A stretch of DNA of 64,000 bases from Solen grandis (GCA_021229015.1 CM037781.1:64592839-64656838); one strand, 5' to 3'. Positions 44,801 through 56,756 are shown, counted from the first letter of the stretch. Notes: generated by a model not told the origin, from the sequence alone. Made by a program: numbers and translations.

Positions 44801-44958
44801 ACATAAGTATATATTTATGATAATGATGATTTACGTATTAAATTAAACATAATTAGCCAACATTATTCCATTTCTTCGTATTAACTTATATATTTAATAC
44901 CTTTGAAATAAGCAAACGGAAAGCCGCTTCGTTTGTATCTTAAACAAACGACTTCTAG
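41866..44958 (+). mobile_element. Helitron-like CRE-rich element, copy 1 of a head-to-tail dimer
   Basis: Opens with the GCAGAAAGTCCTAT / CATTCGTATCAACGAATG hairpin and CTAG at 41,911-41,914, then TTATTATTATTCTTCTTCTT. Three units of about 464 bp follow, each with three TGACGTCA octamers within about 30 bp (42,050-42,079; 42,514-42,543; 42,977-43,006) and TTTGTTCGCGCTCTAGAGCC. A CACGTGGTTATGACGTCA word recurs before each next unit. About 1.5 kb of tail ends in the hairpin TCGTTTGT/ACAAACGA and CTTCTAG at 44,952-44,958, followed by T. No coding capacity. Confidence 0.65.
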
Positions 44959-47382
44959 TTATTATTATTATTATTATTCCTTTTTTTCCAACCAAATCTA
45001 AGAGTTAATTTCGGTATGTTGTCAGTGTCTAAGCAACATGAAAATTAAATTGCCTCGACAAAAACTTATAAAGTTTTTAATTCAATATTTTTTAATTTTC
45101 AATGACGTCAATTGACGTCAGATTTGACGTCAGCTTCAAAAGTTTGTTCGCGCTCTAGAGCCTTTATTTTTTGATATTTTATCTTGATATTTTCACAGAA
45201 GATGTAAGTTATGATGTAGATGTGCACCTTATCTTTCAAATTTTTAAATTCGAAAAATTTAAGAATTTATGGCAAAACCGAGTTTCGAACTTTGGTCCTA
45301 AAACTATTATTTAATGTTACAAAGGCTACTGATGAGATAGAAGCATGAAAATTGGACAGGTTATTGGCCCAGAGGTCTACGTTCTTTCCTCTGAAAGATT
45401 TCCTTTTAAGTCACGTGGTTATGACGTCATTTAATGGACAAAATCCTATTTTATCAAAGATTTCTCTCGCTCTGGCATCATACATTTTGAGTCAATTTTA
45501 ATGAAATTGAAATTGCAGCGATAAAAAAGTATCTTTTTATACATTCAATAATTTTCAATTTTCATTGGCGTCATATGACGTCAGATTTGACGTCAGCTTC
45601 AAAAGTTTGTTCGCGCTCTAGAGCCTTTATTATTGGTCCGATTATCTTGATATTTTTACAAAAGACGTATTTTAGGATGTAGATGTGCACCTTGGCATTT
45701 AAATTTCCAAATTCGAAAAGATTAAGATTTCATGGCAATACCGAGTTTCGAACTTTAGTCAAAAATTAATTTAAATGTTACAAAGCCCCCTGATGCGTTA
45801 CAAGCATGAAAATTGGACAGCCTATCGGCATAGAAGTTTACATTCTATTTTCTGAATGATTTTCTCTTTAGTCACGTGGTTATGACGTCATCAAAAAGAC
45901 AAAACAATTCTTTTTAAAGATATCTTTCGCTCTGGTACCATGAATTTAAGTCAATCTTAATTATATCTTCAGAATTGATAGAGTTAAAATTGAAGTGATG
46001 CATACAGCAAGAAATGTTTGTTTTGTCACGTGATTATGACGTCATGCATACTTAAGCAAGAATTATTTTGAAAAATCATATAAAATCGCCAATTAGACCA
46101 ATGAACATTAACTTTTCAAAAATATCAAAACTTAGTACGTTCATAAGGTCTTGAAAATTTCAAGTGATTACGTCATCAAACATGGCAGTTATTCATGTTT
46201 GATGGAATGCCTACTTGAAAATGTGAAAACAAACCAGTTCGCATTCTTGAAGATACTTATTTTCTTGATTTATAGAACGTTAGCTGAACATGTCCTTGCA
46301 AAAAAGATATTTTTCTTTAGTCACTTGATTTTGACGTCGATAAAATATAAAAATCATTCATTTCAATACGTATTCGCGATCCAGCGTCATGAGTATTGAT
46401 GCCAATCTTAAGCATAACTTAAAGAATTTATGCTGTGTAACTTGTTTATGACAACATTGATGTGTAAGCAAAATATATCAAAAAGATCAAAAGATTGTTT
46501 ATATTAACTTTAAATAAGTAATAATGCCGTACCTTACTTAACATGCGCAAAAAGTCCAGAAAATTTCAAGTGATTACGTTATCAAACATGACTTATTCAT
46601 GTTTTTCGTAAAAGGGCTAATTCATGGAAATCAAATAATTTGCAGAAAGAAATGTAAGTGGTCATTGGGTTGGTTGAGCAAGATCCGATTGTTCTTTTGC
46701 AGGAATGAATGCCTGCGTTGTATAGTGAATTGTGATACGTTTTTGAGTAAATGAGTCGCAGTTACGATGAATTAGTATAATTATAGTAGAGCCAGAAAAC
46801 CTTTACGGATATCTTATTGCATTTGCTATCACGGCTTTCTGCAAACCTGAAGAAAATGACAAATACATGTATATCTCCCATCTATTTTCTATGTTTTCTA
46901 AATGTTTAACGGTTTCTTTTTCTAAATCTGTAAAAATAAGCAAATATACAAAGCAAATGAATAGTTGAAAGTTCCAAGACTTTTATAACGTTAATTACAT
47001 AGAAATAAGAAATTATTTTCATTATTTTGCTTACATCTGTGCCTTTGTTTCCATCTTATTTTGCAAATGTAAAACTCAATCAATTTAAAGGTTGAAAGTA
47101 ATCGATTTTAAAGTATTTTTTTTTCTTTTTTACAATTTCAATTGTGGATCAAATTGCAATGAATACATGTTAAGTCATATGCTTACAAAGAAAAAGATAT
47201 TAAATAAAGAATAAAGAAAAATTAAAATCGATTGAATAACGTAAGAAAACAGTTCTTGAGGATAGTGTTATCTTAAAATTTTCCTGTTTTTTTTGTTTTT
47301 TTGTTGTTTTTTGGGTTTTTTTTCTGAATGATAGTAAAGCTATCATATTTATGCTTTCTCAATATCTTCTCAAGAAGATGAA
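44959..47382 (+). mobile_element. Helitron-like CRE-rich element, copy 2, cut by the assembly gap
   Basis: Begins immediately after CTAG of copy 1 with TTATTATTATTATTATT and the same TTCCAACCAAATCTAAGAGTT lead. It has two CRE units (octamers at 45,103-45,132 and about 45,576-45,597) where copy 1 has three, and the same tail (TACGTCATCAAACATGGCAG, 43,584 and 46,168). It stops at the N run before its expected terminal hairpin. Confidence 0.65.
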
Positions 47383-47482
47383 NNNNNNNNNNNNNNNNNN
47401 NNNNNNNNNNNNNNNNNNNNNNNNNNNNNNNNNNNNNNNNNNNNNNNNNNNNNNNNNNNNNNNNNNNNNNNNNNNNNNNNNN
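47383..47482. other. Assembly gap, 100 N
   Basis: Exactly 100 N, the usual placeholder for a scaffold join of unknown length. Order and orientation of the two flanking contigs rest on scaffolding only. Confidence 0.97.
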
Positions 47483-48330
47483 GATAATTTACCTTACAAT
47501 AGAAGAGCTAATATCTGAACAGAAAAAAAAAACGAAAAAAAAAACACTCTACAATAAAGCCTGTCAGTGACATGCAGGGCTCTTATTATTGATGGGGTTT
47601 GTATAAAGTTTTTTTCTAAATTGTTTATATACCTAAAAAGCTTTTTTCTGTATGAATTATTTTCTCCTCTCAAACCAATTATCAGTGTTTCAAAAACAAA
47701 TGGTCATTTATTGTAAACTGCATTTCTTCATTTGATATGTTGGTGATATTTATGTTATTCAAAAATTTATCTTGTATATTCTGTTGTTCTTTTTATATAT
47801 ATTTTATTGGTTTTTTTTTAAATTTTAATTTTTAATTTTTGAATTCTGTGTTAAGCTTAATAATAGAGTGGTCTGTATTAGTCACAACAACCAATTTAAG
47901 AGAAGTCAAGCCGTGCCTTCTTATTTGTGTTTGTCTTGAACCATGTGTTTTCTCTGTTATCAATACTGAGATCTCTCCAACAGCATATAAGATCTAATTC
48001 TGTGATACTTTCTACGACAGTTGTTCTAGCTTTTGGATTTTTAACATTAACATATTCAATGTAATCATTTTTAGGGTTTAAAACAAGGTTCAAATCTCCA
48101 GCCATGACACATGGGGCTTATTTAAGTCTTTTTTTCTTAATTGTTGGGTAAAAGTCTGATTTGTTTTGTTTTGGGCCGTATAGAATCATCTATTAAAAAT
48201 GAAACAATCTAATATCAGCATATTTCCCATCTGATTATACATGTATATTAAATTTACAGTAAAATCTAGATGATTGACAAAAAATATTGCCAGTCCTCTA
48301 GAATTACTACTGAAATTGCTATTAATATAC
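47483..48330 (-). pseudogene. Non-LTR retrotransposon (LINE) endonuclease-domain fragment
   Basis: Minus-strand reading gives NSRGLAIFFVNHLDF, then MILYGPKQNKSDFYPTI, MAGDLNLVLNPKNDY (the conserved GDxN of APE-type endonucleases), WRDLSIDNRENTWF with KKARLDFS, and finally TNTDHSIIKLNTEF, the SDH-like catalytic His motif. The parts are in more than one frame with stops, so it is decayed. The reverse transcriptase would follow toward the gap and is not seen. The WR..P.KQARLDF-type pattern suggests an L1/Tx1-like clade; this is tentative. Confidence 0.8.
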
Positions 48331-48888
48331 TGTATACTATAATTTAACCAAGCTCCAAATAGTTTTGTTCATTTCTTCAACTGTAAATTGATTATCTTGT
48401 AAAGTAAAAGACGTTTCCTTTTTTTTTTGCAGATAATTAAACATATCTATCCTTGGTAGTATTTCTTTCTTTCGTTAATAATTAAAACTCCTTACTCTAT
48501 TTTTATATTTACTTCTAGCCTGAACTAATATTTGACGGTTATGATCCGATTTGTTTATTCTAAATTTGTTTAGTGCCCTGTAGAAGCATTGTCGCTCATC
48601 ACCATTAACTTCTTTAAATAATTTTAATCCTGTCATATTTATTCACACATTGATTTTTACAATTCATTTTCTTAGAAAACAGTGGAAAACATACATCTTT
48701 TACTCCTGTTAAAAATCATTAATGTTTTTATTTATATCTCCAGCTTTTGTTGCTAATTCTATCCCGGATTCTAATTGATTAATGTACTCTATAAAGGTTT
48801 CACTATTTATTGACTGTAAATATTGATCCTCCGACCCCATAATTAGGTGATTTCCTAATCCTAAACCTCCGACAACTTTATTTTCAAA
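48331..48888. other. No gene recognised
   Basis: AT-rich. Possibly the N-terminal LINE remnant and/or the left end of the DNA transposon that carries the SWIM gene. No inverted end identified. Confidence 0.35.
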
Positions 48889-50562
48889 ATGGCGACGCTT
48901 GTAACACTGAAGAGCATACCGGACGATTTTGGAGAGCATTTTCTGTCAGTAAAACCAACGTTGAGACAACGACAACAAGCTAGGAAATATGCCAAGTTAA
49001 GTTATTACAGGGAAGTAACAAGGAAATCCATGTGAAAGCTCATGTTTTTCGAAGCCAGAGGAAGAATGATGAAAGCCACCGTGTATGGATCACCATTGAT
49101 CAGGAGAGAATATCTATCTGATGCTGTCTGTTCGTGTAAAGCCGCGTAAATTTACTCATAATTATATGCAAAACTTAGATCTACCATACTTTTGCACTAC
49201 AGACAATTTAAATATGATTCACTGTCTGCTTAGAATCGATGCAATTTCCAGGAAGCACAACAATGATAGATATAGCTGGATCACCATGGCCGGTGTATGC
49301 ATTTTAATTACCCTTTCGATAAACTCGTTTTTGTCACTCTTCCGTTTACACTAGCAGTGGTTTATTTCACAATGTTTGTGCTAGGCTAAGAAAGAATGAG
49401 TCCCAGTATGGAAATTATGCATCCTTCTTTAATTTTTATAGCAATTTCCATATATTTTATGCATCCAGAGTATGCATTGAAAATAAAACATTGGCTGCAG
49501 GATGATAGGTTAAATAATCACTGTACTAGTGTTCTGTTATTCATTCATTTTCACATTAGATTTAAATAGATGATTGTGTGATTATTATGACCCTTTCTTT
49601 AAATACAGTATATCGGGTGAATGTGCCCATGGGCGGTAGTCATGAAGCTTACCGACTGGATTCTCCAGGGGCTGATTGATGTACCAAGTCAACCAGCCTA
49701 CACATCTGTCCCCCAGTAGGACAAACCGCGGGGTGGAAAGATTATTCCAGAACCGGTTTCAACGATGGTAAATTGGAAAGCCAGGAAACACTAGCAGAAA
49801 GAAGAGATCACTCATTGCAGAGTTCAAAGACAATAGGTATATTATTAAGATATTTAAAGACAGATCAGTTTCTGATCATTGAGTATTTCCAACTTTCTTT
49901 CTACATGTCACGTGACAGATAACAGTTTTGAGTCACTGTGGTATAACACCACAAAGACAAGTAATAGGACACCACACCTAATCACATTTTCCTAATACCA
50001 AGTTAACCAGTTCTGGAACTATCCTTCTATGTTTACTGTAATGTAAGCGAGATGAAACAGTGCCATTGTTGTTGACTTAAAATATGTCCTGGTCAGGGAT
50101 CGAACACACAAGTTGCTGGTCAGAAGTGATTTTTCTTTAAAATATAAACTATGAACGAAATAAGAATTTTAGTTCATGATAAGGAAGTTTTTTAATGTTT
50201 ACTCATCTCTCATTTTTTGTCGAATTTCTTCTACATCAATTTCAACACATATCAGCTGAAATGAATATATTCATAAATAGAATGAATATATACATCAAAT
50301 GAAATGGATTTATACATCAACCTTCATGACAACATCCAGTTATTTCATTCACAGTCCTGAGAAAAAAAACTATATTAATTATTTGAATATTTCACTTAAC
50401 CTGAGTGTTGTATTTTCCCCAGGAAAATCCAGTTATAACACTGACATCAGCCATCTGCAGTCTCTACATGGAATTGAACTGTCGTATCTGGCCTGTACAC
50501 CATTCCAGACAGTTATTACAGACCATGGTGTTCAGAATATCAGTAGTTGACTACCATACCAG
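48889..50562 (+). pseudogene. SWIM zinc-finger protein, three exons, decayed
   Basis: Exon 1 (48,889-49,145) starts ATGGCGACGCTTG and later reads EIHVKAHVFRSQRKNDESHR and DAVCSCKA. The intron is GTAAAT...AAATACAG, and exon 2 (49,609-49,836) continues with ISGECAH, so the joined motif CSCKAAISGECAH is a complete SWIM zinc-binding site (CxCx(n)CxH). Exon 2 then gives KLTDWILQGLIDVPSQPAYT, SVPQ-stop-DKPRGGKIIPEPV and KKRSLIAEFKDNR before GTATAT. Exon 3 (50,423-50,562) gives DISHLQSLHGIELSYLA. Proteins with this series (SWIM, TSLPQxW-KPRG, LHG-PLSY) are abundant in molluscs and cnidarians, often with a C-terminal YqaJ-type nuclease domain; none is visible here. At least three frame changes and in-frame stops (TAG for the Trp of the PQW motif) make it a pseudogene. 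Confidence 0.75.
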
Positions 50563-51652
50563 GTAAGTCTTGTATCAATAATGGCATGAGCCCAGTCAGG
50601 AAACAGCAACAAAATCAAATCTGATTTATGCAATGGAACAGACTTCGTTCTATACGATTGTCAATAATTTTGAACCTTTTCGCCCTAGAAATAGCTCTCT
50701 CCACATGACCCCTGTGTCTGGCAATCTTCCTTGTAAGTGCCACATCACTAGCTGACATTTGTCCAGGACATTTGGCGAAAGGTGGTATATGTAATTTCGG
50801 ACCCAGGTTTTCAATTTCCGCCCGGATCAAAATTCCTTTATCAATCATAATCCCGTCGCCTCTCTTCAGTCTACCACATTCTAGTAGCTGCTGAAGCATC
50901 TGTAGTAGACCACTTTAAAATGTGAGTTCCTTGACAGATATACTTCCTGAAAACAGCATTGACACAAACGTGAAAGAGCCTCTAGGGTCTATCCAGATCA
51001 AACTTTTGAGTGTAATGGCTGATTTATAGTCCGAGTAACACTGACTCTGCGATCGCAGTGAACTTGGTCGTTCTAGTTTAAGTTCGGTTCCATCCAGAAT
51101 TAGCATAGTATCCGGAAAGACTGCTTTGTACTTTGATGGCAAATTTGCTATGAGTGTGTCTCTCTCTGGCCATAATGGCACTGACCCAAATCTAAAAAAC
51201 ATGTAGTTGATCCAGTTCTTGAAAACTGCTCCAGCATCTTGTCGTGATATTTCAAACAGATTTTTCAAGTGTTTAAATTCAAAGTTCAGTCTCAGTGTAA
51301 CAAGGGTAAGAAGAGACTGATATTCAAGTCTCATATCCTTAACACTAGATACTGACCGATTGAAGGAAAATGGGCATTCATTCCTTGATGGCACTAGAAA
51401 TGTGAATATCTTCATAAATTGCAGGAATGCAAATCCCGTATAATACATAAAATTATCTTTGACAGGGCTGTCTCTGTTTCCACATTGAATGCCGTCAATT
51501 TAGGTGTTCGCTTTTCCTTTGCATTGATCTTCTTCTTCGCATCGGCATTAGTCTTTTCAGGTTTTCATTCTCGAGGAACTGTTGTGCCAGTGTCTGTCTC
51601 AGCTGTCTGTTTTCTGCGACTAAGGCTAGTAGATTAAGTGGGGACACCTCTG
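50540..51652 (-). pseudogene. DDE transposase of a THAP-type (Harbinger/ISL2EU-like) element
   Basis: The catalytic exon reads on one frame from about 51,490 to a terminal TGA at 50,540, with two internal stops (TAA at 50,915-50,917 and TGA at 50,615-50,617). Visible motifs: FPDTMLILDGTELKLERPSS (first Asp), CYSDYKSAITLKSLIWIDPRG, LKRGDGIMIDKG (second Asp), IPPFAKC, and RKIARHRGHVERAISRAKRF (Glu). All three acidic catalytic residues remain. Upstream, after an acceptor TTATTTGCAG near 51,653, a leucine-zipper-like segment (LALVAENRQLRQTLAQQFL) is in another frame, so at least one more frameshift is present. The THAP exon at 52,770-52,965 should be its N terminus. Its 3' end overlaps the SWIM gene's last visible exon on the other strand by about 23 bp. 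Confidence 0.82.
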
Positions 51653-52563
51653 CAAATAACTATAAGAGTAACTTGCATTACTTCGAAAGAATGGTTTTCA
51701 GATAATTCATTCAAAGTAAGATTTCTCTTAAATACTAAGTTTGCTATAACTATTGATTGATGTAAAATGTTATTTTTTATTAACATTACACTTTGTTGAT
51801 TATGAACTTAAGGAGATTTTGGTGGTACCTTTGTTCATGGATCCATGATCTATAAAGCTTGAGGTCTATATAAAGAACATATTTTTGTGGGGATTAATAT
51901 TTAAAGACAAACATTTACACAAAATCAACAAAATTAAGTGTTAAACAAAAATTAATAATTTCACATCTGTATAATTTTTAAAACTTTAAATCCGGGGTTG
52001 GTGGCGTGCAAGTTGACAATGAATTAATCTGCGAGATGTTCTGCTTGTTACTGAAATACACACACAGAAAAAAATGTTGAGAACAAAAAATTTATCATTT
52101 TGAAAGGTTATGAAGGTATTCATCAGTTGTAGTTTTGTGAATAGAAATTTAAGTATAACAGAACATTTCAATTCTGTGAAAATTGAGTACAGTTGTATGG
52201 TAATTCTGTGAATTATGTTTGTTGTTAAACTTTAAATCAATTTTTTTTCTTATTAATTTGGTAAAGGAAATCGATGAAAGTTTAAATATGGCTTGATTTC
52301 TTTGAAAGTGAGCACTCCATATAAACAAATAAATGTCTACAGTTCCATTATTTCGAGTTGGAAATAAATAAGGATATCAGAGATCAATAGCTAAATACTG
52401 TGGATGCAAAGGTAGTTGGTTTAAATCGATGGGGCTAGTTCTTTTGCAACTTTCTGTTGATAGTTGAGAGGAGTAGTATAGATCATGACAGGAGGAAACA
52501 TTGATCCAATGTGATTTTCTTAATGAATATGAATTTCTCATGAATTCAGTACAAAAACACGTC

Positions 52564-52617
<54 letters not shown>

Positions 52618-52769
52618 GAGAGAAAGAGAGAGAACTAAAACAGTGTGACTTACAGATGCTGCTCAGGGGCGTATTTACACATTGATGATACATAAAATCT
52701 TGGGGATTTCGAGAATGGTATTAATATATTTGACTATTTGTTTTTAGACTTTTCATTTGTTTTACCCAC
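51653..52769. other. Presumed intron of the THAP-DDE gene; (TA)n(CA)n microsatellite
   Basis: No further exon recognised. A (TA)n tract at about 52,568-52,604 followed by (CA)n and (GA)n tracts. Middle exons of the transposase may have decayed here. Confidence 0.4.
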
Positions 52770-52965
52770 CTTTGTGCAAACAAACGTGTGATAGATCCCA
52801 TCTATAACCTCTGTATTCTGTTGGTGATGTGGATGTTCACAAGCTCTGATCCAGCGTTTGCACTTTTCAAGACTCCTCCTAGGTTTTGGAAATGGAATAA
52901 ATGTCACTCCTCCCTCTAACCGATCCGGATATCTATCAGAATTACACAATCCCTACTGGCGCCAT
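52770..52965 (-). pseudogene. THAP zinc-finger exon of the DDE transposase
   Basis: From ATGGCGCCAGTAGGG at 52,965 the peptide becomes, after one likely frame change near the first cysteines, CNSDRYPDRLEGGVTFIPFP, then KPRRSLEKCKRWIRACEHPH and IYHTFVCTK. THAP domains are C2CH zinc fingers with FPK, C..W and a final C-x2-H. The donor follows VCTK (AAAG before GTGGGT), so the terminal His-Phe would come from the next exon. THAP domains bind transposon ends in several DNA transposon families. Confidence 0.75.
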
Positions 52966-53830
52966 ATTTACCGTTTAAGTACACTTTCTACTTATTTTTT
53001 TACCTTTAAATTAACAATTGCTTTCTACTTATCTCCACACACTTCGCTGCAGCTTGTCGGAGGATAATGGCGGATAAAAACAATGGGAGGTGTCGTCACG
53101 GACGACGCGTTTTTGATTGACCAATTGCCAATAATGATTGGCAGTCGGCGTCATGTAAATTCGTGTTAAAAACAACTACTCTAATTTTCTTGGCAGATAA
53201 TGGTCATGCTAAACGATCTGACAATGATATGATGGGTAAACACTTAGCCAGTTAGACGGCTTACTTATTCCAGATGAAATGTCTCAATAAACTCTAACCT
53301 GTAAATGTGATATTGTAAATGAAAAAGGGTCCTCACACGCACTCATGATACACATGTATCCTTCTTGTATAACGGCCACATTCACTACGTGTATCAGTAA
53401 ATGGGTCAGTTAAAAACATAAGTCACGAAACATGATATGGCTGAATTCACGTCCTGAAATAAAATACAGTTTATGAAGTATGGCGACCTTGCCACTTTCA
53501 TACGCATCAAACGTTGAACTTTTCAGCACATTAAGGTTACCTTCTTAAAAATGTCACGACCAATAAAGTTGTTTTTTCTAAATCATTGTATTAAGCTTGT
53601 TATTGTTGTTGAGGTAATTAGCAATTCCAGATACATAAGACTGGAGCATATGCCGACAATCTAATGTGTTTAGGTAACGTACAAAAAAGTGCATTTAGGT
53701 AGGGCTGTGATATTGAATAGTGGTATCAGTGCAGCGAGGGGTGCAAATTGCACAGGATTATGTAGCGAGGGTTGGGTAAATACTGGAGAACATTTATATG
53801 CTTCGATAGTATAGCCACGTTAAAACCAAA
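52966..53830. other. Intergenic region; candidate P450 promoter side
   Basis: No repeat or exon recognised. The first part should include the right end of the THAP-DDE element; the last few hundred bases lie upstream of the P450 start. TTTATATGC at about 53,793 is a weak TATA-like word only 35-40 bp before the ATG, so I do not call a promoter. Confidence 0.35.
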
Positions 53831-54167
53831 ATGGATTTACTAATTGTTGGAGTGCTTTTTGTTGCTTTTGCATTGGGTTTTTATTTGTTAACAGCCAATA
53901 AAAACTTTCCTCCGGGTCCGGCTGTATATCCGATATTTGGGAGTGTGACTCTGTTTAGAAAACTCTCTCGACAACGACCGCATCTTGTCTTCTTTGAAGA
54001 GGCGAAGAAATATGGAGATATCATGAGTTTCAGGCTAGGGAATCAACTGGTAGTTGTACTGAACGGATATGACGTCATCTACGAGGCACTCGTGAAGCAA
54101 GCAGACGTCTTTAATAGTAGAATTGCTCATCTTTCGATCTTGCAGTCTGGCTTTCGAGAAGGAAATG
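53831..54167 (+). CDS. Cytochrome P450, CYP2-like, exon 1 (gene C)
   Basis: 337 bp: 112 codons plus one base, ending GGAAATG before GTAATG (phase 1). The N-terminal anchor (MDLLIVGVLFVAFALGFYLL) is followed by the PPGPAVYPIFGS hinge and the segment FFEEAKKYGDIMSFRLGNQL, where CYP2 proteins have KYG-V-S--LG. The frame is uninterrupted and the splice site intact, so the exon looks functional. It joins exon 2 at 57,352 in phase, giving GNGIATNVYGPEW. The gene would encode an ER-membrane monooxygenase of about 490-500 residues; the catalytic I helix and haem loop lie beyond the window. Substrate cannot be inferred. Confidence 0.93.
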
Positions 54168-55539
54168 GTAATGGTTTATTAGATAAATAAAACATATTTT
54201 TATCTACACAAACATATTTTCAGGTTACGTAATTTGCTTTGTCTGTCACAAAACGTGAAAAAGATAACCAAAGAGTGTGTAACATCTCATATCATGTAAA
54301 TGTTATAACGAACAATTTGTTTGACAAACTAAACAATCTAATTCGAAACGCATTTTACTGATCCCTCATTCTCCTTCTATGTTGCGTCACTTTTTGGCAA
54401 AGATGATAATTGATAATTGTATAGATGATATCAATGGATACTATAAGCAGTTACTTTTTTACAATCATCTTCTTACATCTGAACATTCTTTGAAATATGT
54501 TGCTATATAACCTTTAGAAATATTAAAGTATTTGATGATAATGTTTTTAATAGCTAAGACTTATATGCTATATTAACTGTTGAACTTAACTGGACAAAAA
54601 CTCGTCAAACACCTTTCCGTTAGGTAACATATCTAAAATTCTGAGTCTATGTCCAATCTCGCTAAAATTATTCATAACCTGCCGATAAAGCTGCTAATAT
54701 TTTTGATGCTCTACTCAATAAAGTTGGGGATTTAATTTTAGATCACTAGCTTATTTGGATAATGTGGCTAAAAATGTTTGCGAAGCGATCCATTATATAC
54801 ACGTTATGTTGCTTCCATCATTAAAAAATATATGAACCATAGTTAAAGACCTCAAATCGATAGGCATTCTAAACATGCAAATTAGGTGCATAAATAGATT
54901 ACATTGATTTTTCTGTGTATCTTTCAATATAAATGTGTCAACAATAAAATTCCAAAATAGAAAACCAAATGACGCGTTATACGTATAAAAAGCAATGAGA
55001 ATTATGTTTTTTAATTGCAACTGCAGCCGAACTTAATCTAAATGCACCCTCGTAAGTCCTAAGTATCGCTTGCCTGCTGACATTGATTTTGACGTTTGCT
55101 GTCAAGAAAGCGGCCTCATATTATTTGACGAACGTTGGTGTAAAAAGAAAACGCGGATAAAGTAGCACTTCATATATGGAAAGGGGATATTTTAAAAATC
55201 ATAGAAGAGCGTGTAATATTCAATTGTCTTCTAGTTTTCAAAAAAAAATCGAATTTGCAGTCTATCAAAAATATTTATAACCTGCCGGTAAAGCTGCAAA
55301 TAATTTTTTTTTCCATTTGATGCCTTTACTACCGACATGTACCTGTATCAAATACAAGTTATGAATTATCTACCACTAGTACCGTTTCATATATTTGCTC
55401 AAATGATGACTTTGAAGCAGTTATTGTCAGGTTGTTACATTCAACTCGGATCTCTTCAAGATAAATTTATCACATTGTACTACATTCCTTAACTTCACAA
55501 ACCACATGTCATGATTCGTCTCTGATGCCAGCTTTCGCT
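54168..55539. other. First part of P450 gene C intron 1
   Basis: AT-rich intronic DNA without recognised repeats. CATAACCTGCCGATAAAGCT near 54,674 recurs as TATAACCTGCCGGTAAAGCT near 55,272, a small diverged internal duplication. Confidence 0.5.
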
Positions 55540-56530
55540 TAAGGTACCCGGTATGTTGATTTGACCGGAAATCTGCCGCATTAAAAAAATATCAATAACA
55601 ACCTTATATATAATAAGAAGGTAGGTAACTGTTTCCATTGAAATCGTACATCATTTTGTTTCAATTGCCAAAACTCCTTTGATCATCGATACATTTTCAT
55701 AAAATGGTCTTATTTTGTGGAAGGGATGAATAAAGACATACAGGGACAAAAAATATCCCCTTGTCCGAGGAATCGCCCTAAATATATTCGCGAATTCAAA
55801 AACACGTTTGGTCAGAAGAGATTTGGCTGACAGAATCTCGCCAGTTTCTCCGGAGTAAAACAATAGAAACTAAAGCCACAATATCAGTGTTGAAATTAAA
55901 AGGACAGATACTGATGAAAGAAACAAATACACCTAAAATGAACACTTGTGCTGACTTGAAATCCATTGTTTTGAGAAGATTTTGTGACTAAATCGAAAAC
56001 AAAACTACATCAGCAATGTCACCGAGACGCTTGATAGAAACTGTAGAGAATCCGCAGTTTAGACGTAGCTGATCATCGGCCCAGGTCGATTCGGATAAAT
56101 TTTTCAAAAGACAGAAAAAAGGCTACAGAATATGAAAAATGAAATAACAAGTATTCATTTTTGGTTTATTTGTTTCTTTTAACAGTGTCTGTCCATACAA
56201 TTTAATACTGAAATTGAGATATTGGCGAGATTCCGTCGGTCAGATCTCTTTCGGCCAAACGCGTTTTTGACTTCGCGAACTGTTGTAGCCCGATTCCTCA
56301 GGCAAGGGGGTGTTTTTTGTACCTGATTGTCTTTATTCATCTCTTTCACGCAAAATAATAATTTTATGAAAATCCACCAATTTTCAAAAGAGTTACAGCA
56401 ATTGAAACTACATTATGTACATTTTCAGTGAAAGAAGTTACCTACCTTCTTATTATATATAAAGTCATTGATTTTTTTTTTTTTTTTTTTTTGGTTAATG
56501 GGAAGCAACGTACCGGATGCCTTTGGCTTT
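55540..56530. repeat. About 1-kb fold-back palindrome
   Basis: The left part (55,540-55,960) and right part (about 56,130-56,530) are diverged inverted copies. Shared words include ATATATAATAAGAAGGTAGG with its complement at 56,440-56,465, and GGACAGATACTGATGAAAG against CTTTTAACAGTGTCTGTCC. A T22 run at 56,471 interrupts the right arm. The inner edge of the large inverted duplication (55,868) falls inside the left half. Confidence 0.78.
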
Positions 56531-56756
56531 CGCACCTACACTAATATATCTAAATTACTAACATATTGTGATTATCTAGTGCTACTTACTGACCCCTGTC
56601 AAATGTTCTCTCATACTTAATGAATTATTCAGGAAATGTGCAAGACTGCTTCAAGACCTCATGAAAACTTCATGTGAGGAAAGCACGACTGCAAATGAGA
56701 CAAATGCATCTAATGTGCAAGGAATATATTTTCATGGACTATTCATGTAGTGACTT

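Noticed and set aside
47383..47482. Unknown sequence block
   Set aside because: It is a 100-N assembly placeholder, not biology.
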